From positions 1-40,942 of the forward strand of contig NZ_FNKY01000002.1 in NCBI RefSeq assembly GCF_900103165.1: a stretch of 40,942 nucleotides of DNA, read 5' to 3'. The translations under genes were made by a program, and so were the position numbers. Shown here piece by piece: positions 1-8,848 of this stretch. Below the pieces are notes generated by a model. That model ran no database searches and was not told the DNA's origin. It was given only the letters and a program-made list of their open reading frames with translations. Positions within the stretch are counted from its first letter, which is position 1, and every line of letters begins with the position of its first letter. Origin of the DNA: Nitrosospira multiformis. Its GTDB lineage: Bacteria > Pseudomonadota > Gammaproteobacteria > Burkholderiales > Nitrosomonadaceae.

Positions 1-18
1 AAATAACGGGAGAGCCTT

Positions 19-258
19 ATGAGCGATACAACGCAAAAAGATACGACCAAACCAGTAGTGGCGGTATTTGGTGCCACTGGCCACACGGCCAGGTTTGTCA
101 TTGCAGAATTATTGCGCCGTGGGATGACTCCGATAGGCATCGCTCGTAATGCAGCAGCGTTCTCAGCGGCGAACTTTCCCCAAAGCGAAGTCTTTTGTCG
201 TCAAGCAACCGTTGACGATGCAGTGTCGCTCGACCAACCTCGGCGGCGTCACTGCTAG
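19..258 (+). pseudogene. Truncated NAD(P)-binding (NmrA/saccharopine dehydrogenase-like) protein
   Basis: The first 70 or so residues look like the N-terminus of a Rossmann-fold NAD(P)-binding protein. A beta strand leads into GATGHTARFV, then a helix and a basic stretch (IGIARN) typical of NmrA or saccharopine dehydrogenase-like proteins. A purine-rich GGGAGAG lies upstream of the ATG, so the start is plausible. The reading frame runs into a stop after 79 codons, where such proteins normally continue for 200-300 more residues. The last residues (after about SLD) no longer look like the family, and no continuation is visible in the other frames downstream. I read it as a gene remnant left by a deletion or rearrangement. 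The exact family is uncertain. Confidence 0.55.
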
Positions 259-481
259 GCAAGCCGAGGAGATGTCGCAGGCTTGGCGGCCCTGGCGCAG
301 CTACGCTGTATTTCATATATGGAATATGAAAAGAAAAATATCTTCGGTGTAGCCTTGAAAAAATGATGAAAAAGAGCAGAGTCTAGGCTTCTCGGATTTT
401 CCCGCCGCTGACGTAACTTGCTTTCCAAGATTTTTTAATGCATCCAGATAGTCTTGTTTATCCTATTGCGCACATGGCGAA
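259..481. other. Gap between two broken genes
   Basis: No credible gene is visible. The stretch separates the truncated NAD(P)-binding gene from the truncated egtD, so it probably contains a deletion junction that removed the 3' ends of both genes. No insertion sequence ends or clear terminators were seen. Confidence 0.4.
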
Positions 482-808
482 TTACGTGACCGCGAATCGA
501 TAAAGGAAGTGCGAGTCTATACCTCTTAAAGGCAAAATTCGTGTCTTGGTGGCAGTGCCGGCGCCAAGCTCACCGACAGAAACATTCCGGCCGAGCCGAT
601 CGCATATTTCATCGGCATGAGTCATCAGTATGGCCGCTTCTGTACGCGTCGGGTAATATTCAGGCAAACAGGTGATTTGCTCGAACAAAGCCGAACCTTG
701 GGCATCATATAGCAGCTTGGGCGGCAAACTTTTGGGCATCCGTGAAAGGCCCTCCAAGACATCCCCGGCTATCGCCGTTGCCTGATGCAATTGTTCAACC
801 GCGATCAT
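482..808 (-). pseudogene. egtD: Truncated egtD (L-histidine N-alpha-methyltransferase)
   Basis: EgtD trimethylates histidine to hercynine, the first step of ergothioneine synthesis, and is normally about 320 residues. Here residues 1-93 match the family: the N-terminal helix, LPPKLLYDAQGSALFEQIT, PEYYPTRTE, and the SAM-binding start GELGAGTATKTRIL. After that the protein diverges and stops at residue 108. The rest of the SAM-binding fold and the histidine-binding domain are missing. The start ATG overlaps the stop of egtB (ATGA), so the two were one operon transcribed leftwards. The gene is almost certainly non-functional. Hercynine would have to come from another egtD copy elsewhere, or the pathway is lost. 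Confidence 0.8.
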
Positions 809-2106
809 GAGTCAGCCCCCACATGAAACCGTCCATCATGTGCCAACCTGATCCCCGAGAATTGCCAGCGCATGTGTGGCGGAAAATAGTTACGATAAGA
901 TTTGCGCATGTGCGACACGGGGGTAATACAAGATCCGCCACGTAACACCATCTGGTTGCACATGAACTTTCCGTTATACTCACCCTCTATACCTTCTGGA
1001 ACACAATAACCCGGATAGGCTGAATAGGGACTTGCAGTCCACTCCCACGTATCTCCAAAAATCTGTTGCAGGCCCGCCTGCGTACCGGCCGGTCTGGGAT
1101 GATAATTCTCATCTTCCAAAAAATTCCCAGATATACCGATCGAGTCAGCCGCCACCTCCCACTCGAACTCTGTCGGTAGCCGCGCACCCGCCCAGCGAGC
1201 GAATGCATCGGCTTCGTAAAAACTCACATGGCAGACTGGCTCGCTGAGGTTCAAGGGCAAGGTACCTCTGCAAGTGAATTGAGTCCATTCATCGCCAGCT
1301 TGTTCCCAGTAGAGCGGCGCGGTCCAGCTATGGGCACAAACATGGTCCCAGGCATCCGAAAGCCATAGCTCCGGTCGTGTATAGCCACCATCGGCCATGA
1401 ACGTCAGATACTCTTTATTGGTAACGAGACGGGATGCCATGCTGAAAGGTTGTATATAAGTCAAGTGTCGCGGCAATTCGTTATCAAACGCAAAGCCGCC
1501 CATATCATGTCCAACCTCATAAACACCTTCGTTGAAACAATGCCATGTAAGTGAGGGTGCACCCCATTCCACACTCCGGATTTGGTTGGGCTGGTATCCA
1601 GGTCGCAACGGATTAGTCCAAAAAGCATGTTTGATGTCGGTAATGATGAGTTCCTGATGTTGTTGTTCATGATTCAGACCTAATTCGAGCAACTGTAAGA
1701 TCCTGGGAGACGCATCATGATCCAAAAGATTGCGGATATCCTTATCAACATAGTTGCGATAAAGAAAGATTTGATCAAGTGTAGGACGCGAAAAAGTACT
1801 GCGGATGGTTCGATCAGGATGGTCTCCCAGCCGTTTATAGTACGAATTGAACAGGCCGGTGAATCGTGCATCGAACGGAATGTAATCTCGCATATACGGC
1901 TTTAGAATAAACGTCTCAAAGAACCAGGTCGTATGAGCGATATGCCATTTTGTCGGGCTGGCCTCAGGCATGGATTGAACCATCTGGTCATCTGGCGCGA
2001 GTGTTTCGACTAGCCTCAAAGTTTGATTACGCACTTTCCCGTATCGCTCCATCCACTTATGCGGTAGCGATAAGGACATGGATTGCATATTGGGGGCTGT
2101 GGTCAT
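805..2106 (-). CDS. egtB: Ergothioneine biosynthesis protein EgtB (hercynylcysteine S-oxide synthase)
   Basis: EgtB is a non-haem iron enzyme that joins hercynine to a thiol (gamma-glutamylcysteine or cysteine) with O2, giving a sulfoxide. The 433-residue length fits the family. An N-terminal DinB-like helical domain carries the iron-ligand signatures KWHIAHTTWFFE (His55, His58) and NHEQQHQE (His146, His150). The C-terminal formylglycine-generating-enzyme fold spans about residues 190-430 and ends in the typical VLRGGSCITP ... YRNYFPP ... RWQFSGIRLA. The ribosome binding site AAGGAG lies 11 bases before the ATG. It is first gene of an egtB-egtD operon, and egtD is truncated. This gene itself looks intact. 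Confidence 0.92.
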   Translation of the reverse strand: MTTAPNMQSMSLSLPHKWMERYGKVRNQTLRLVETLAPDDQMVQSMPEASPTKWHIAHTTWFFETFILKPYMRDYIPFDARFTGLFNSYYKRLGDHPDRTIRSTFSRPTLDQIFLYRNYVDKDIRNLLDHDASPRILQLLELGLNHEQQHQELIITDIKHAFWTNPLRPGYQPNQIRSVEWGAPSLTWHCFNEGVYEVGHDMGGFAFDNELPRHLTYIQPFSMASRLVTNKEYLTFMADGGYTRPELWLSDAWDHVCAHSWTAPLYWEQAGDEWTQFTCRGTLPLNLSEPVCHVSFYEADAFARWAGARLPTEFEWEVAADSIGISGNFLEDENYHPRPAGTQAGLQQIFGDTWEWTASPYSAYPGYCVPEGIEGEYNGKFMCNQMVLRGGSCITPVSHMRKSYRNYFPPHMRWQFSGIRLAHDGRFHVGADS

Positions 2107-2351
2107 GGCAAACTTATCTCCTTACCTAATCAAAATCAACTGGGATTGTTCTTGCATGGATACTGGTAGTTTCTGATCGGAATTTTATGATCGGATTAGG
2201 CGAAGGCCTTATCCATAAGCCTGATAAATCGAACAGGCTACATTCCTAAAGCTTATATAAATATCACCATCCATTCTATACACTGACAAGCACAAGAATC
2301 ATTTGTTCTAGCGGAAAGGAAACAAGCCCTTGCATTATAGCAGGCGAGTAT

Positions 2352-2654
2352 ATGCGAATATATAAGTGGGGAACCGAACAGAATTCCATGGATTTTTCTG
2401 CATATATTTATATCTTCGAAATTACATATAAACGAGGGCATATGACGATAGTAGGCCGGAAACTGATGGAAGATCGGGTAAGCGAAGCCTACTTAGGACT
2501 AAAAAAAGAATACTATCGCTTATTGTCGAACAAGCCTGAAACTGAGACAGAAAATCGTTGTGAAGCCAAACCGATAGCATTTGGGTCAATCAGAATGCGA
2601 CGCCCATCAATGAAAACGGAAGTGGATAATGGGCAGAATTTATGGGGCGCATGA
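2352..2654 (+). CDS. Doubtful small ORF in the left intergenic region
   Basis: A 100-codon frame with no recognisable domain lies in the roughly 900-bp gap between egtB and the integrase. An internal ATG at 2442 would give a 71-residue basic protein (MTIVGRKLMEDRV...), but its upstream sequence is not a strong ribosome binding site. The surrounding DNA (2107-2750) is AT-rich and otherwise shows no gene, RNA or repeat that I can support. It may be chance, or a decayed flank gene. Confidence 0.2.
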   Translation: MRIYKWGTEQNSMDFSAYIYIFEITYKRGHMTIVGRKLMEDRVSEAYLGLKKEYYRLLSNKPETETENRCEAKPIAFGSIRMRRPSMKTEVDNGQNLWGA

Positions 2655-2751
2655 TTACATGAAACAGCAATTTAAAATCAGGGTGTGTGCCATGAGAGAA
2701 GATTTCAGATTTTTATGGTGTGTTGAATTGGGGCAGGCTAACCTCTCCTTT

Positions 2752-2779
2752 ATTATTGATAAAATACGTTATCGATAAT
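2752..2779. repeat. dif-like palindrome 1 (11-6-11)
   Basis: Arm ATTATTGATAA, six-base spacer AATACG, arm TTATCGATAAT. Ten of 11 arm positions pair. It has the ATAA-N6-TTAT core layout of XerC/XerD dif sites. It is one of three such sites upstream of the tyrosine recombinase and a likely recombinase binding or crossover site. An operator role is possible. Confidence 0.6.
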
Positions 2780-2815
2780 TGCGCGAGCAAAATCTCAGTA
2801 AAATTCTTTCTATCA

Positions 2816-2849
2816 TTTACCCTTGATAACCTATTTTATCGGGGGTAAA
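2816..2849. repeat. dif-like palindrome 2 (14-6-14)
   Basis: Arm TTTACCCTTGATAA (2816-2829), spacer CCTATT, arm TTATCGGGGGTAAA (2836-2849). Twelve of 14 arm positions pair. It shares the GATAA-N6-TTATC centre with the other two sites. Confidence 0.6.
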
Positions 2850-2971
2850 TTTGACCTATATAAAGCTCGATTTTGCGGTGATACGCCCAAAGCCAGAGAC
2901 TTAACTCATTTTTACAAGCAGGAGCAATCAGTTCGGACACTTGCTCGTCACACTTCTTTTCATAGAGTTTA

Positions 2972-3001
2972 TATATGTGATAATGTCCTTTATCACATAT
3001 A
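2972..3001. repeat. dif-like palindrome 3 next to the integrase start
   Basis: Perfect 12-bp arms (TATATGTGATAA and TTATCACATATA) around the spacer TGTCCT, ending 22 bases before the integrase start codon. It could be the recombinase core site, and it could also regulate the integrase promoter, since it sits where RNA polymerase would bind. Confidence 0.65.
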
Positions 3002-3023
3002 GAGAATATGGTAAAATGTTCAC

Positions 3024-3986
3024 ATGAACTCGCTTGCCACTCTACCTTCGACATTCGTATGTCCGACCCTGATCGCTGCTGCCGGCGATCGGGCAAGACT
3101 TCGCTTTCTGGAATTCTTCGCTTCGAATATCCGCAACCGGCACACGCGTCGCGCATATATCCGGGCGGTCACCGAATTTCTCGACTGGTGCGCGTTTGCG
3201 GCGGGCGTATCGTCCGTCGTCGATGTGGAGCCGCTGCACGTCGCCGCATGGATTGAAGGCAAAACTCACCAGCTGTCGGCGCCGAGCGTCAAACAGCATC
3301 TGGCGGCGATCCGTCATCTGTTCGATTGGCTGGTGACGGGGCAAATCGTGGCGGTCAATCCGGCTTCATCAGTGCGTGGTCCGTCGCATGTGGTAAAAAC
3401 CGGAAAAACACCGATCCTGGATGCCACGGAAGCGCGTCACTTACTGGCCAGTATCGATGCGACCACTCACGCAGGACTGCGCGACCGGGCTTTGATTGCC
3501 CTGATGGTGTATTCCTTCGCTCGCATTGGCGCAGCTTTAGGAATGAAAGTCGAAGATGTATATACGCAAAACCGTCGCCTTTGGGTGCGGTTGCGCGAAA
3601 AAGGCGGCAAGCGCCATGAAATGCCCTGCCATCATAATCTGGAGGAATATCTTGCAGCCTATCTGGATAATGCCAACCTGCGCGACGATCCCAAAGGGCC
3701 ATTATTCCGCACGATTGGGCGTGGTACGCGCAAACTTACCGGCACCTCACTGGTTCAAGCGAATGCCCATGCCATGATTCAGCGCCGCATGGCCACCGCC
3801 GGAATTGCAACGAAAGCCGGCAACCATAGTTTCCGGGCGACAGGCATTACGTCCTATCTCAAGAATGGCGGTTCCCTGGAAAAGGCTGCGGCCATGGCGA
3901 ATCACTCCAGCACACGTACAACACAGCTTTATGACCGTCGGCATGAGGAAATGTCGCTGGATGAAGTGGAGAAAATCGGAATTTAG
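3024..3986 (+). CDS. Tyrosine site-specific recombinase/integrase
   Basis: This 320-residue recombinase cuts and rejoins DNA through a 3'-phosphotyrosine. Residues about 20-110 form the SAM-like core-binding domain (NRHTRRAYIRAVTEFLDWC). Residues about 130-310 are the catalytic domain. The catalytic set is complete: Arg167 in YSFARIGA, Lys196 in EKGGKRHEMP, His268 and Arg271 in NHSFRATGIT, His294 in ANHSSTRTTQ and nucleophile Tyr303 in LYDRR. It resembles the short integrases often found on proteobacterial plasmids and islands rather than tRNA-targeting phage integrases. No good ribosome binding site precedes the ATG. It sits at the left edge of the mobile element, just after three dif-like palindromes, so it is the best candidate for the enzyme that integrates the element. 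Confidence 0.93.
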   Translation: MNSLATLPSTFVCPTLIAAAGDRARLRFLEFFASNIRNRHTRRAYIRAVTEFLDWCAFAAGVSSVVDVEPLHVAAWIEGKTHQLSAPSVKQHLAAIRHLFDWLVTGQIVAVNPASSVRGPSHVVKTGKTPILDATEARHLLASIDATTHAGLRDRALIALMVYSFARIGAALGMKVEDVYTQNRRLWVRLREKGGKRHEMPCHHNLEEYLAAYLDNANLRDDPKGPLFRTIGRGTRKLTGTSLVQANAHAMIQRRMATAGIATKAGNHSFRATGITSYLKNGGSLEKAAAMANHSSTRTTQLYDRRHEEMSLDEVEKIGI

Positions 3987-4114
3987 GTCACGCCAGCAAT
4001 GCTCGTAATCCTAAATCCCTACCCCAAAAATTACGTGGCGGTTTTTGCAGCTATGTGCACACTAGCCCTTTTAGAGAAAATGTCGGACAGCAAGTTGTAC
4101 CAAGTAAGAAGTCA

Positions 4115-4270
4115 ACTCCACTGACCGCGCCGCTGTTCGATCATCACCGGCGTACCCTCGACGGACTGCTTACACTCGCGAAGGCACCAACGGCAGCGGT
4201 CTTATCTGGCTACGCCAGCCGCCCGGCCCGCCGAAGCCCAAGCATGTGCTGGCCCATTTGGAGCGGCTAA
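4115..4270 (+). pseudogene. Tn3-family transposase relic with frameshift
   Basis: Two consecutive frames together match an internal piece of Tn3-family TnpA. The first reads APLFDHHRRTLDGLLTLAK. After a shift near 4183 the other frame reads GTNGSGLIWLRQPPGPPKPK and then HVLAHLERL, stopping abruptly near 4270. A full transposase is about 1000 residues, so only about 5% remains. No inverted terminal repeats were recognised. The DUF3800 gene starts 70 bases later and a resolvase stub follows that gene, so all three may come from one decayed transposon. Confidence 0.65.
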
Positions 4271-4342
4271 TGAGGCATCCGTTACCATTCGGTCCTTCGT
4301 GCGGGTCAGACCGATGTAAACATCGTGCAGGGGAAGAGTCAA

Positions 4343-5404
4343 ATGGAATGTTTCCGAGTCGACGAGAGTGGCTACACGGGGTTCGACCTTCTGAACGCCG
4401 AACAGCGCTTCCAGGGGGCCACGGCTGTCGCCATCAGCGACGAGGATGCCGCACGCCTGATCAAAGAGCACTTTCCAAAGCTGCAAGCCTCAGAGCTTAA
4501 GTACCGAGCGCTGGCGCGCCGATCCGGAAACCACCCTCGTCTGCTGAACCTGCAGCGGGACATCCTGACCAATTACAAGTGTGTAACTTACGTCTGTAAC
4601 AAGCGCTACCTGCTGTTGCTGATGTTCTTGGATTATGCGGTAGAGCCGTTTTACTACGAGGGAGGAGTTAATTTCTACGAGAATGGGCAGAACTACGCGA
4701 TGGCGTCGCTGATATACATCGTTGGTCCCAAACTATTGGGCAAGATGGCCTTCGATGGCCTGCAGGCTGCCTTTCAGCGGGCCGTCAAGGAAAAGAGTCC
4801 TGAAGCCCTTAACGATCTGGTCTCTGCGGCGCGCAAAACTAAGTGGCAAGAGCTACCGGAAGCACTGGGGCCATTGGCAAAATATGCTGCGCCGGAGTGC
4901 CTAGAGGCGATTGCAACGCCCGGCGTCAGTACCGATGCGGCCTTCGTGGTGTTGCAGTCACTGGTCAGCCGCATGGAAGAAATGGCCGCAGGGCCGTACC
5001 GTGTCGAGCACGATCAGTCCAAGAATCTGCTCACCTACCACGATCTAATGCGGCGCTACATCAACCATGAGGAGACCATCGAGTTCCGCCAATCCGAGAT
5101 CGCACGCATCAAATTTCCACTCAAACTTGCGTCGGTGACACAGGTGGACTCAAAGACAAGTCCGGCAGTGCAATTAGCTGACGTGTTGATCGGCGCCGCT
5201 ATCGAGGCGGCCAATACGCTGACGGGTCAGCGTATGGGAGAGTTGGATGCCGAAGCGGTGATGGCACTGTATGCCGACCACCAGTTCATCCATATGGTGC
5301 CGTCGATTGACTTCGCCGAGCAGCGGCGGTTCCGCCAAGGCACGCAGGCTGCGGAGATAATCGACTACTTCGGGACTCACTTTCATGGCTCGTCCAAAGG
5401 CTAG
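4343..5404 (+). CDS. DUF3800 family protein
   Basis: The 353-residue protein opens with MECFRVDESGYTG, the DESG signature at the start of DUF3800 proteins, and has the family's late motif DSKTSPAVQLADVLIGA near residue 280. These acidic motifs suggest an RNase H-like nuclease fold, but no activity is established for this protein. An upstream in-frame ATG at 4325 exists. I chose 4343 because AGGGGAAG lies just before it and the DESG motif follows at once. DUF3800 genes are common on mobile elements and near restriction systems. Here it stands alone between a transposase relic and a resolvase relic, just upstream of an MmeI-like enzyme. A role in defence or DNA processing is an inference from context only. 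Confidence 0.75.
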   Translation: MECFRVDESGYTGFDLLNAEQRFQGATAVAISDEDAARLIKEHFPKLQASELKYRALARRSGNHPRLLNLQRDILTNYKCVTYVCNKRYLLLLMFLDYAVEPFYYEGGVNFYENGQNYAMASLIYIVGPKLLGKMAFDGLQAAFQRAVKEKSPEALNDLVSAARKTKWQELPEALGPLAKYAAPECLEAIATPGVSTDAAFVVLQSLVSRMEEMAAGPYRVEHDQSKNLLTYHDLMRRYINHEETIEFRQSEIARIKFPLKLASVTQVDSKTSPAVQLADVLIGAAIEAANTLTGQRMGELDAEAVMALYADHQFIHMVPSIDFAEQRRFRQGTQAAEIIDYFGTHFHGSSKG

Positions 5405-5471
5405 GCGATTCGTTGGGCGTGGCACTGAGCGGAGCCGGTAATGGTACCTTGGAGGGACGATGGAGGGAATA

Positions 5472-5639
5472 ATGGACGGTGGAGTATGTCCAGCCAGATT
5501 GAATCAGGAGCAAATCAGTCATGCGGTCAGGATGATTACGGAAGAGCGGGAAACGGTATCTGGCATGGCCGGATTATTAAAAGTGGATCGCACCACCTTG
5601 CATCGAGCATTAAAGCGAAAATTAACGAAATCCTCGTGA
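5472..5639 (+). pseudogene. C-terminal stub of a serine resolvase (helix-turn-helix)
   Basis: A 55-codon frame reads PARLNQEQISHAVRMITEE and then SGMAGLLKVDRTTLHRALKR. This is the C-terminal helix-turn-helix that serine resolvases and invertases use to bind res sites (consensus xxxAxxLGVSRxTxYRALR). The catalytic N-terminal domain (about 140 residues with the active serine) is absent. Upstream in-frame codons reach a stop at 5438. It is most simply the remnant of a Tn3-family tnpR that matches the transposase relic at 4115-4270. The fragment is too short to act as a recombinase. Confidence 0.7.
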
Positions 5640-5681
5640 ATCAATTATCTTTTTATATAGCCACTATAATCAAACAGATCT

Positions 5682-8489
5682 ATGTCAGCCCTCACTCGCA
5701 ACGAGACACGTCGCCGCCTCCAGGCATTTGCCAAGCAATGGGAAAATACTACTCGCGAGCATGCGGATGCTAAGCTCTTTTGGGCACGGTTCTATGAATG
5801 TTTTGGCATTCGGCCAGAGTCGGCCACGATTTATGAAAAAGCGGTGCAAAAAATTGACGGTGCTACGGGATATATTGATAGCTTCATCCCCGGCAAGCTG
5901 ATAGTTGAGCATAAAAGCCGGGGTAGGGATTTCACGAAAGCCTTTACACAGGCCAGTGACTATTACACCGGTCTCAAAGAATTAGAGCGACCACGCTACA
6001 TTATAATTTCAGACTTCGCGAGATTTGAGCTAACTGATCTGAGAACGAACACCGTCCATACCTGCGGATTAGCAGAGCTCCCGCAACGAGCAGATTGGTT
6101 CTCCTTTTTAATAGAAGGTGATGAACGAGAAATTCTCGAAGAGTCTCCCATCAACCGTGAAGCGGCTTATCAAATATCAAAGCTCCACGAGGCACTGCTT
6201 AGGGTTAAGTTTAAAGGGAAAGACCTTGAAATCTTCCTCACGCGCCTGTTGTTTTGTCTGTTTGCTGATGACACAGGTATCTTTGGCGAAAACAATTTAT
6301 TTCGGCGAATTGTAGAAGCTAGCCGTGAGGATGGTCGCGATCTGGGCGCAAGGCTCGCGGATTTGTTTCAAGTGCTCGATACTCCCCGCCTTGACAGGCA
6401 ATCTAACCTCGACGAAGCATTAGCGGTATTTGAATACATAAACGGAAGCCTGTTTTCAAGAAACGGACGTATCCCTGCATTTGATTATGACCTGCGCCGT
6501 CAGCTCATAGCCTGTGTCGAGCTGGACTGGAGTGGCATTTCGCCAGCCATTTTTGGCTCAATGTTCCAGGGCGTATTGGAAGAACATGATCCTGATGCAG
6601 AGAATCGTAAGGGCACACGCCGCGAACTTGGTGCGCACTTTACCAGTGAGCGCAACATTTTGCGGGTAATCAACCCGCTATTCATGGATAGCTTACGGAC
6701 TGACCTGGCGAATGCAAAGAGTAGTAAACCACGGCTGCAAGCTTTATATGACAAGCTACCTATGCTCACGTTCTTTGATCCCGCTTGTGGTTGCGGCAAC
6801 TTTCTAGTAATTGCATTTCGTGAACTGCGTCGTTTGGAAAATGATGTGATTGAAGCGCTATGGACTAAGCAAAAAGGTTTGCTGGATGTTTCTACCTTAT
6901 GTCGGGTAAAGGTAAGTCAGTTCTACGGTATCGAAATAGATGAGGCCGCCGCCCATATCGCACGGGTGGCCATGTGGATCACTGATCATCAGATGAACCT
7001 GGAAGCCGCCGAACGCTTCGGCACTACCCGCCCCACTGTACCGCTGATTGACAGTCCGACCATCGCTTGTGCTAACGCATTACGAATAGATTGGACGAGT
7101 ATTCTCTCATCGGAGAAATGCAGCTACATCATGGGAAATCCCCCTTTTGTTGGTTATAGCTACCAATCCAAAGAGCAAAAAGGGGATCTGATGCTTATTT
7201 TTCATAAGATGCATGGCGCAGGCGTATTGGACTATGTAACCGCTTGGTACCTAAAGGCAATCCGGTATATCAAAGCAAATCCCAGTATCACCGTAGCCTT
7301 TGTATCAACCAACAGTATTTCGCAAGGTGAACAACCTGCCGTACTGTGGGCAGAATTACTAAAGTATGGGACACAGATGCATTTTGCCCATCGTACTTTT
7401 CGGTGGAGCAATGAAGGTAAAGGCGTTGCCGCTGTTCATTGCGTCATTATTGGTTTTGGTTTGCAAGAGGGCAAGCAAAAGCGCTTATTTGACTACTCCG
7501 ACAGTATCAAGGGTGAGCCTGCTGAAACTATTGTTAAAAGAATTAACCCCTATTTGGTGGATGCACCTACTGTTTTGCTTGATAAACGCCGAGTACCTAT
7601 ATCTGCAGATATGCCGGAAATGATTAAAGGTAGTCAACCCACCGATGGTGGAAATCTCTTATTAAGCGCGGAAGAAGCAGCTCAGATTCACAATAATGAT
7701 CCCATAGCAGCCAAGTACATTCGACCGTTTTTAGGAGCCGATGAATTCATTAATAATATTCCCCGTTTTTGTCTCTGGCTCAAAAACAGCACTGCCCAAG
7801 ACCGCAATGACTCCCCTGAGTTGAGAAAGCGTATTAAGGCCGTGCAAGCCATGCGGCTGGCAAGCCCCAAGTTACCAACCCAAAAACTGGCGAGAGTAGC
7901 TTACCTATTTGGTGAAATACGACAAACAGATCAGCCTTATTTGTTAATTCCAAGCGTTTCGTCAGAGCATCGGGTCTATGTGCCGATCGGTTATTTTGAA
8001 CCCGAAGTTATTGCTAGCAATCTTGTCTTCATGCTCCCGAATGCAATGCCATATCACTTCGGCATTTTATCGAGCAGCATGCATAATGCATGGATGCGTA
8101 CTACATGTGGCCGGTTAAAAAGTGATTATCGGTATTCGAATACCATCGTCTATAACAATTATCCGTGGCCATTAAATTTAAACGACAAAGCAAAAATTAG
8201 AATCGAGAACGCAGCACAAGCTGTACTGGACGCACGTCAAGCAGAAGAATCTCGGAGTAAGGCAAACCATTCCAGAAGTTCGCTAGCGAGCATGTATGCC
8301 ACCGGCGCCATGCCACAAGAGCTCGCGGACGCCCATCAAATTCTTGATAAGGCGGTGGATGCTGCCTATGGCTATAAAAGCGGAAAGGATGATGCTAGTC
8401 GAGTTGCGTATTTGTTTGAGCAATATCTGGAACTAACCAGTTTGCTACCGACCGAGCGACCCAAGAAGAGAATTAGAGCACATAGATAA
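5682..8489 (+). CDS. MmeI-like type IIL restriction-modification enzyme
   Basis: A single 935-residue protein combines nuclease, adenine methyltransferase and target recognition, as in MmeI. The N-terminal PD-(D/E)XK nuclease is intact: Asp66 in GYIDSFIPGK and Glu76-His-Lys78 in LIVEHKSRG, with the D-X9-EXK spacing of MmeI. A helical connector follows (about 160-330). The methyltransferase has motif I FFDPACGCGNFLV (364-376) and catalytic motif IV GNPPFVGY (485-492). The target-recognition and C-terminal helical regions fill about 600-935. One strand of the target is expected to be methylated, with cleavage at a distance. No separate methylase or specificity gene is needed, and none is present. 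The upstream ribosome binding site is weak. The recognition sequence cannot be read from the protein. Confidence 0.9.
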   Translation: MSALTRNETRRRLQAFAKQWENTTREHADAKLFWARFYECFGIRPESATIYEKAVQKIDGATGYIDSFIPGKLIVEHKSRGRDFTKAFTQASDYYTGLKELERPRYIIISDFARFELTDLRTNTVHTCGLAELPQRADWFSFLIEGDEREILEESPINREAAYQISKLHEALLRVKFKGKDLEIFLTRLLFCLFADDTGIFGENNLFRRIVEASREDGRDLGARLADLFQVLDTPRLDRQSNLDEALAVFEYINGSLFSRNGRIPAFDYDLRRQLIACVELDWSGISPAIFGSMFQGVLEEHDPDAENRKGTRRELGAHFTSERNILRVINPLFMDSLRTDLANAKSSKPRLQALYDKLPMLTFFDPACGCGNFLVIAFRELRRLENDVIEALWTKQKGLLDVSTLCRVKVSQFYGIEIDEAAAHIARVAMWITDHQMNLEAAERFGTTRPTVPLIDSPTIACANALRIDWTSILSSEKCSYIMGNPPFVGYSYQSKEQKGDLMLIFHKMHGAGVLDYVTAWYLKAIRYIKANPSITVAFVSTNSISQGEQPAVLWAELLKYGTQMHFAHRTFRWSNEGKGVAAVHCVIIGFGLQEGKQKRLFDYSDSIKGEPAETIVKRINPYLVDAPTVLLDKRRVPISADMPEMIKGSQPTDGGNLLLSAEEAAQIHNNDPIAAKYIRPFLGADEFINNIPRFCLWLKNSTAQDRNDSPELRKRIKAVQAMRLASPKLPTQKLARVAYLFGEIRQTDQPYLLIPSVSSEHRVYVPIGYFEPEVIASNLVFMLPNAMPYHFGILSSSMHNAWMRTTCGRLKSDYRYSNTIVYNNYPWPLNLNDKAKIRIENAAQAVLDARQAEESRSKANHSRSSLASMYATGAMPQELADAHQILDKAVDAAYGYKSGKDDASRVAYLFEQYLELTSLLPTERPKKRIRAHR

Positions 8490-8566
8490 ATTTCATAGCT
8501 ACAGAAAAAGGGTTGTGCATCCAGGGCAATAGTTAGGCTGATTGATTGTTCCAGAGCTTGCTGTGT

Positions 8567-8848
8567 TTACGCAGCTTCCAGTACGCGCATTTCGATGTGC
8601 AGGCCGGCGGCAGCAGCCATATTTACCAAGGCATCGAGGGCAAACAAGTTGATCTTGCCGCGCATCAGATCAGAGATACGTGGCTGCGTGACACCGAACA
8701 GCTTGGCGGCTTGGGCCTGGCTAATGTTAGCGCGGACCAAATGGTTTTTCAGGGCCAGCATCAGGGAAGAACGGAGTTTCATATTTTCCGCTTCTTCGGG
8801 AGTGTCCTCAATGGCATCCCATACACTGGCAAATCGTTTGTAGCTCAT
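8567..8848 (-). CDS. HigA-like XRE antitoxin
   Basis: This 93-residue protein has an XRE helix-turn-helix in its second half (ISQAQAAKLFGVTQPRISDL), matching antitoxins paired with HigB/RelE toxins. Its start codon overlaps the toxin stop (ATGA), and the order toxin then antitoxin is that of higBA. It should neutralise the toxin and repress the operon, presumably at the palindrome just upstream of the toxin gene. It lies convergent with the MmeI-like gene. A function in plasmid stability or phage response is inferred. Confidence 0.85.
   Translation of the reverse strand: MSYKRFASVWDAIEDTPEEAENMKLRSSLMLALKNHLVRANISQAQAAKLFGVTQPRISDLMRGKINLFALDALVNMAAAAGLHIEMRVLEAA

Noticed and set aside
5441-5773. 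Plus-strand frame across the resolvase stub and the start of the MmeI-like gene
   Set aside because: The resolvase helix-turn-helix is in a different frame with clear family similarity, and the MmeI N-terminus overlaps the end of this one.
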